This document shows, piece by piece, positions 59,039-64,000 of a DNA stretch of 64,000 nucleotides; within the stretch, counting starts at the first letter, position 1, and each line of letters opens with the position of its first letter. The notes under the pieces were generated by a model. That model had not been told where the DNA came from, did no database searches, and saw only the letters and a list, made by a program, of their open reading frames with translations. Source of the DNA: Corythucha ciliata (lineage: Eukaryota; Arthropoda; Insecta; Hemiptera; Tingidae). The DNA lies in the NCBI GenBank assembly GCA_038030265.1, contig CM075943.1:18290001-18354000 (forward strand). The letters are read 5' to 3'. A program made the translations under genes and the position numbers.

Positions 59039-61831
59039 CTGCGAACAAATCAAACGACAAACGTTATCATTATCAAGTTTGTTTCTTCTTCACTTAGCAC
59101 AATAAACAAAAATCAAGACTGCAGTAAAGGACGAGGGATCTTATTACACTATAAATTTTGAGGGAGTTTTCATGAGTGAGTCACAGAGAAAAACGATAAA
59201 CTTCAAGAAAGGATTTATTACGACCCCCACACCCCACCCTTTATCAACATCCAATCACATCATCTTGAAGTTTTTCAAGAATTTCCGTAGCTCATGACAT
59301 AGCTCTTCTAAAAATTTATCGAATCAAAAACGTCTCTTCCACCCCCAACACTACCACAATTCCATCGTAGAAGACAATTTGTTTTCTTTTATACCATTTT
59401 ACCACGCAAAGACACTTAACTAATAACTGAACGTTTTGACTTTAGAAGAGATTTGAGATTCACGACAATTGTGTACAGGGTAAGGGTCTTTACCTGAAAG
59501 CTCAGTCCGGGATTTTTTCATTATTTTTTTCTGATGTCAGGGAAATATACGAAAACCACTACATAAAGGCGTGTCGAGTAGAGGTAGCAGTGATTTTACA
59601 CGATACGAAGCGCTTTTTTTTTGTTATTCAATTATTTGCCTTGAGGAAGATATAATGTATATGTACATTTATATCTATATATTATTTCCAATAGTGTTGC
59701 CTGTCTACGATTTTATCCCAGCTGAAATGGATGAACCCTACGAATTATTGAAGGAAATCCAACAGGACTACCAGCTTTTTAAATAAACAAGAAACCATTT
59801 TGAGCATGAAAACAGTCCTATGTCTCTACAAGAAGACATTTTTCGGATTAACGTTACCCTGCACACTAAGACCAAAGGTAAACTTTGTTCTGCCCGAAAA
59901 CACACATCTTATTTATTTCTGCCCCTCCACGTTTTTCTTTACGTCCCTCTAGACAACAATATAGCGGGATCTTGGAAACAAGTGTTCTCTTCAGGCTTAT
60001 AACCGCATCCACCACCTGGTCTATAAATTAAGCCTTATGTCAAGAGAGGGGAGTTTCATCAAACCAGAACATAATAAATTACCACAAGATACAGCCAGTT
60101 GCATGCATTGAAGCCACGCCGAATTACTTTTACGGACATGTGCTTCTAAGGTGTATGAGAAGAGAAGGCTAAGGCAAAAATTGTTCGCAAAATGTTTGCG
60201 TCACTCGGGATGTAAAATTCCTGACCCTGACTGAACGCTATTTACATATTTTTCTGTTGATTTTCTCAAAAAGTACCGACAAATTTGTAATGACATGAAA
60301 AAAAGTCATGAAAAAGACATGAAAAAAAAAAAAAAAAAAAAATCAATGACAAGAAAGGAAATCAAAATAGAATCAATGTTTTGACAACTAATGTTTTAAC
60401 AAGAAAGAAGCAAACTCTCAAAAGTCACTTTTCCATTATTCTTAGTAACTTAAGACGAAGCTGACGTTTTGTAGTTTTTCGGGATGAGTGCTGCGGCCCT
60501 AGGGACAAAATCTATTTCTTTAGAATAATTGATTGAAGAACTTTATCCGAAAAAGAAAAAGACGAAATCAATATTCACATATTATTCAAATAGCACAAAG
60601 TAAATCACCATCTACCCCCGCCCAGCCACCCATAACAGCTACGGTCTTCTGTACAGTTAGTTACAATGAAATTGATCAGTCACTTTCTAAAGATGAAAAC
60701 CAAACTTATTAATTGTGGATGAGTTTCGCCGAGATCTGAAGAAGCAAATTTAAAAAACCGAAAACAAAAAGTTCGCGGTGGCGAATTACCTCCTTCCAAA
60801 CTTCTGATTGCCTCTAGGCCTCCTACGATGATTTACTTGAGCTCTTATTGTGCAAATTTTAGCAGAGATAATATAAATAAATATGCGGAAACTCACACAG
60901 GCTCATTAGACGAATCCACGTAGGTACTCAGGGTCTGGGGTTTTCCGACAACTCCCAATCACGTATTTTGGAGGAATCGGATCAGAAGAGCCGTTGGAGG
61001 GGTTCATTCTGTGATTCCGGCCGCTTTGGCGTGTTTTCACAAATGCCACCAATTCACCAACCGACAGCCCTCGCGTCCAAGGAAAGCCCTTGAAACAGGA
61101 TAAACATTGCAGGGCTGTTCTGGTTTCGAGAAAACTGCGATACTTGATTCGTAGGCTGACTTTTTAAGAAGCGGAGAGGGGGGCAGTTTATTGGGTTCAG
61201 TATGTGTAAAATCCTCGAAATTTGGACTTCGAAAGAGCCCAACCCACGGAATTTATTTTTCGGAGGACTTGGAACCGTGAAATCGCCATTTTGAATTATT
61301 CATCCCCGTGAAATTGGATTTTGATTGGATCAATCCAACGATTTTAGGTTGCCAGCATTTCGTTTGGGTAAGGTCCTCAAACATCCTGAACCACTCACCA
61401 TACGTTCATACCATCTTCCCTGAGGCGTACAAGAAGCGACCTGGATCTCGACTGGGAGAAAAGATGAAGGATATCTCACGAAAGCTCCACTAACACCCCG
61501 TCATTGGATCTATCACTTCCGAAGAGGGGTCTTTTATTCGTCCTTCGACGTCAGCAGCAACAACAGTTATCTCTGACACTTTCGACCACGAAGCCGGAGT
61601 GATATTTATTTATGTGGGATGCCAGTGTGATGGAGTTTGATGACACGTTCTTTGAGTTTACATGTTGTTTCATTCATGTAACAACTGTAAACGCAAGCAT
61701 TGGGGCTGCCAATACAATCCACTAATCCTTTCCTACAAAACTATTTTATTCACACCCCCCCCCCCCAACAAGATCAAGCGATTAAGCTTGGATTAATTTT
61801 CTCTACTTAGCAATTTTGTTTCTAATGTATA
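59039..61831. other. DNA upstream of exon A (intron 1 of Khc-73)
   Basis: I searched the minus strand for a first exon encoding the VAVRVRP strand and found none. On the plus strand 59697-59786 (after TTATTTCCAATAG) reads LPVYDFIPAEMDEPYELLKE to a TAA, exon-like but unassigned. Family B-like phrases occur at 61200-61340. A21 near 60322 and C12 at 61755-61766 are present. Confidence 0.4.
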
Positions 61832-62844
61832 CATGGTATTTGGTAAGTCGACGGCAAATTTGCAGGGGTTATAAGGGTTGAGGTGAGTGTGAGATAGGCA
61901 TCGGTCCCCTACTATAAACATTTGGCCTTCATTCATAGTCGTCACTTATGCTGAGTATTTGCTTATTTCGATTCAAAACAGACGACTCACTAATTAGAAC
62001 GACCGGATTGAAGCCGTTTAAGCAAATACTCAGCTTGAGTGACGACTATACGAATACGGCCCTGTACTTTCCAAAACTGGATAGAGATAATTCTGGCTAC
62101 CTGGAAGATAATATGATACTTGTTGACCAATTTCAAGGGATAATAAGATCACTACGCGATTACTGCAATGAACTTACTTGATACTTCTTGAAAAGAAAAC
62201 TGATCTCAGGTATAGCAACCTTTTTCTCCGAACTTTTCCCCTAATATAACTCTGTAATTAATTTTAACATTACAGACACTCCATTACGAAAGTTGAATTC
62301 AGCGCTTATAAGTCGAGAACGGCTACGGTTTGCAAAGGCCTATTGCAAAGAACACCCAAAAAGACACTTTTAGCTTGAAATGCGTTCATTTTTCAATTTT
62401 TTACGAACGGGTGCGATAATCTGAGTTTGGTAACTTCATCCTCACTAATGAGCCAAGTTTTTGTGAAATTTGCCAAACCTGGATAGCAAGGAAGATTCGC
62501 TATCATGCAATCAAGTTACGGCTGAGCTGTCTGAAATCGGTACAAATCTCCACAATCTGACTGGTTATTGGAAAAGTACGACTACTTTTGGGGATAACGG
62601 GACGAATTCCGACTGAAAAATATCTGCTATTTTCGGTAGTGACTTTAGATTTAATGTACGTGTAACCGTTCTCGACTTATAAGCGCTGAATTCAATAAAA
62701 CTTATGTCATGACAAAAAATACTAAAATATCGATTATCTGGAAAACGGTTGGAAATCGGACCTACGTTTATAGAGACTTTTTTGGTCCATTTTAGACCTA
62801 GAAAAACCCCCTGCACTATTGCCATCGACTTACCAAACACCCTG
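61832..62844. mobile_element. Fold-back element, 1,013 bp, CAGGGTG-type ends, TATA flanks
   Basis: The left end CATGGTATTTGGTAAGTCGA pairs with the right end TCGACTTACCAAACACCCTG. An inner pair, TTGAATTCAGCGCTTATAAG TCGAGAACGG at about 62292 and its complement at about 62666, folds as well. TATA flanks both sides (61828-61831 and 62845-62848). The left half carries about 400 bp (61880-62280) absent from the right half. No transposase. Confidence 0.75.
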
Positions 62845-63589
62845 TATATAGGGCACTGCCACGCACGGCAAAGGCGGCACCGCAAGTCAGGATAAAGAAA
62901 TAGTCTGCACTCACTTTTGCTTTTTATTTTTTACACTAAAACCGGGTTTCACCCTAACTTGGGCATACTCAGTGGCACAACACCGACCCTGTCACTTTTC
63001 TTTTTTCGGTAATGCCTTTAGATTTAAATGTACGTGTAACCGTTCTCGGCTTATAAGCGGTGAATCCAATAAAACCAACGTCATGAGTAAAAATACTAAA
63101 ATATCGATTACCTCGAAAACGGTCGGATAAAAAAGAAAGAAGGATAAAGATAAAGAAGGCACCACGGCCTCATCGCATATAATCATATTGCGGCAACGCA
63201 GCTGGGGTGTTCTCAGGGGTTGGCGGGAGTAGATTTTTAAGGGTCAAATTCCAGTCAAAATTGTCAAATTCTTGTCAATTGACCGGAATTGATTTTGACC
63301 AATGACCAACGGACCCTGGTACTACCCGTGCACGTTCAATTTTATTGTACAGCCCTTATATTGCGCAATATTTATTGTGCGTGTATGGGTCGCTTTAAGC
63401 CCCCTCGCCCCTTCACCGTTGCGCTAATTACAAAAAAAAATGTATATTTTATCCAAGGCTCGATCAACGTTGGTCGCCGATCGATAGATGATGAGTATCT
63501 TTTTTTATCCATATTGCAGAAAAAATCTTAAGGGGAGCCCCGAGCTCCCGCCTAAAAACGGCACGGGGGTTTGTAGTAGAGCCGGTACA
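62845..63589. repeat. Direct repeat of the fold-back interior, otherwise unassigned
   Basis: 63010-63125 (ATGTACGTGTAACCGTTCTC ... ACTAAAATATCGATTACC) repeats 62655-62755 with small changes. The rest has no recognisable gene. Confidence 0.6.
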
Positions 63590-64000
63590 AACCGCAAGCA
63601 AGGGCGAAATCTGTCAAGGTGGAGGGGGGAAAATAGGGGTTAAATGGTCAAAAAATCACTATAATGCACCAGTTGATTCTAGAAGCATTAGATTCGGTAC
63701 GAATACTCCATGTTAGAGTAGCCTTTGATTCCCATTTTAATTTTTCGAAAAAGTCAAGGTGGTGGGGGTGGTCCTTCCGGTGTGGAAGTGTAAAAATAGC
63801 GTTGAACTTCACTAGTTTATCTTAGCGCTCTAAAATTCGACTCAATAATTTAATGCAACCTAAGCCCTGGGTTCCATTGAGATTTATCGAAAACTTTGAT
63901 GGGGGGGGGGGGTGAAATAGGGGATGAAATTTCAAAAAAATCGCTTAAATTCACACGTTTAGGTATTATAAAATACGGCACAAAAATTTAATATAACAAA
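63590..64000 (-). repeat. Inverted copy of the 48.6-49.0 kb repeat head, cut by the window end
   Basis: GTCAAGGTGGAGGGGGG, AGTTGATTCTAGAAGCATTA, CTTTGATTCCCATTTTAATT and GTGAATTTAAGCG (read inverted) match 48640-49010 closely. A G12 run at 63901-63912 replaces a shorter one in the other copy. It continues beyond 64000. Confidence 0.88.

Noticed and set aside
59697..59786. Terminal exon of a plus-strand gene (LPVYDFIPAEMDEPYELLKE)
   Set aside because: It has a plausible acceptor and stop, but no upstream exon or family could be found, so it is not called as a gene.
1..64000. tRNA or rRNA genes
   Set aside because: I looked for box B-like GGTTCGAATCC words and rRNA cores on both strands; the few matches (for example near 14485 and 31088) lie inside Khc-73 exons and lack cloverleaf arms.

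Overview
The window is nuclear DNA from an animal, most probably an arthropod and perhaps an insect. The evidence is one large gene with canonical GT-AG introns, a kinesin-3 most like insect Khc-73 and vertebrate KIF13B, a Penelope-like retroelement with a GIY-YIG domain, and very many short non-autonomous DNA transposons. The species cannot be fixed from the sequence.

One protein-coding gene dominates. It lies on the minus strand from beyond position 59038 down to the stop codon at 6968. I placed 29 coding exons (5,423 nt). All phases join without a break, giving 1,807 visible residues: kinesin motor, FHA domain, KIF13 stalk domains, a C-terminal CAP-Gly domain and a basic-serine tail. Only the first coding exon (about 20 residues, including the start Met) is missing; I could not find it between 59039 and 64000, so it probably lies outside. 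Intron sizes are bimodal: 23 introns of 56-174 nt and five of 3.7-17.1 kb. A 15-nt microexon lies at 31566-31580. The penultimate and last exons are separated by a 75-nt intron that is stop-free and in frame.

Almost everything else is repeat sequence in the large introns or flanks. 1-6967 (downstream of the gene): a broken Ty3/gypsy RT-RNase H remnant at 3716-4378, otherwise AT-rich DNA. 7444-14056 (intron): a fold-back MITE, a Penelope-like element and arrays of about 30-bp degenerate repeats. 15059-23820 (intron): a 1.38-kb segment present three times, plus palindromic elements. 26211-29886 (intron): a nested inverted-repeat cluster and a LINE RNase H fragment. 32887-41683 (intron): a pair of about 445-bp MITEs in opposite orientation and arrays, one of them enclosed by a DNA-transposon-like frame. 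41848-58950 (intron): a 47.2-54.1 kb complex of fold-back elements, a 296-bp tandem repeat and a 1.1-kb duplication, then a hAT-like element carrying an array. 59039-64000: another TATA-flanked fold-back element and an inverted copy of the 48.6-49.0 kb repeat.

The most unusual material is (i) four families of short, degenerate, regularly spaced arrays, several enclosed by transposon-like terminal repeats, and (ii) long snapback elements with CAGGGTG ends, best seen at 51527-52975, where two arms of about 550 bp each carry a related ORF and a duplicated copy of the locus preserves the empty site.
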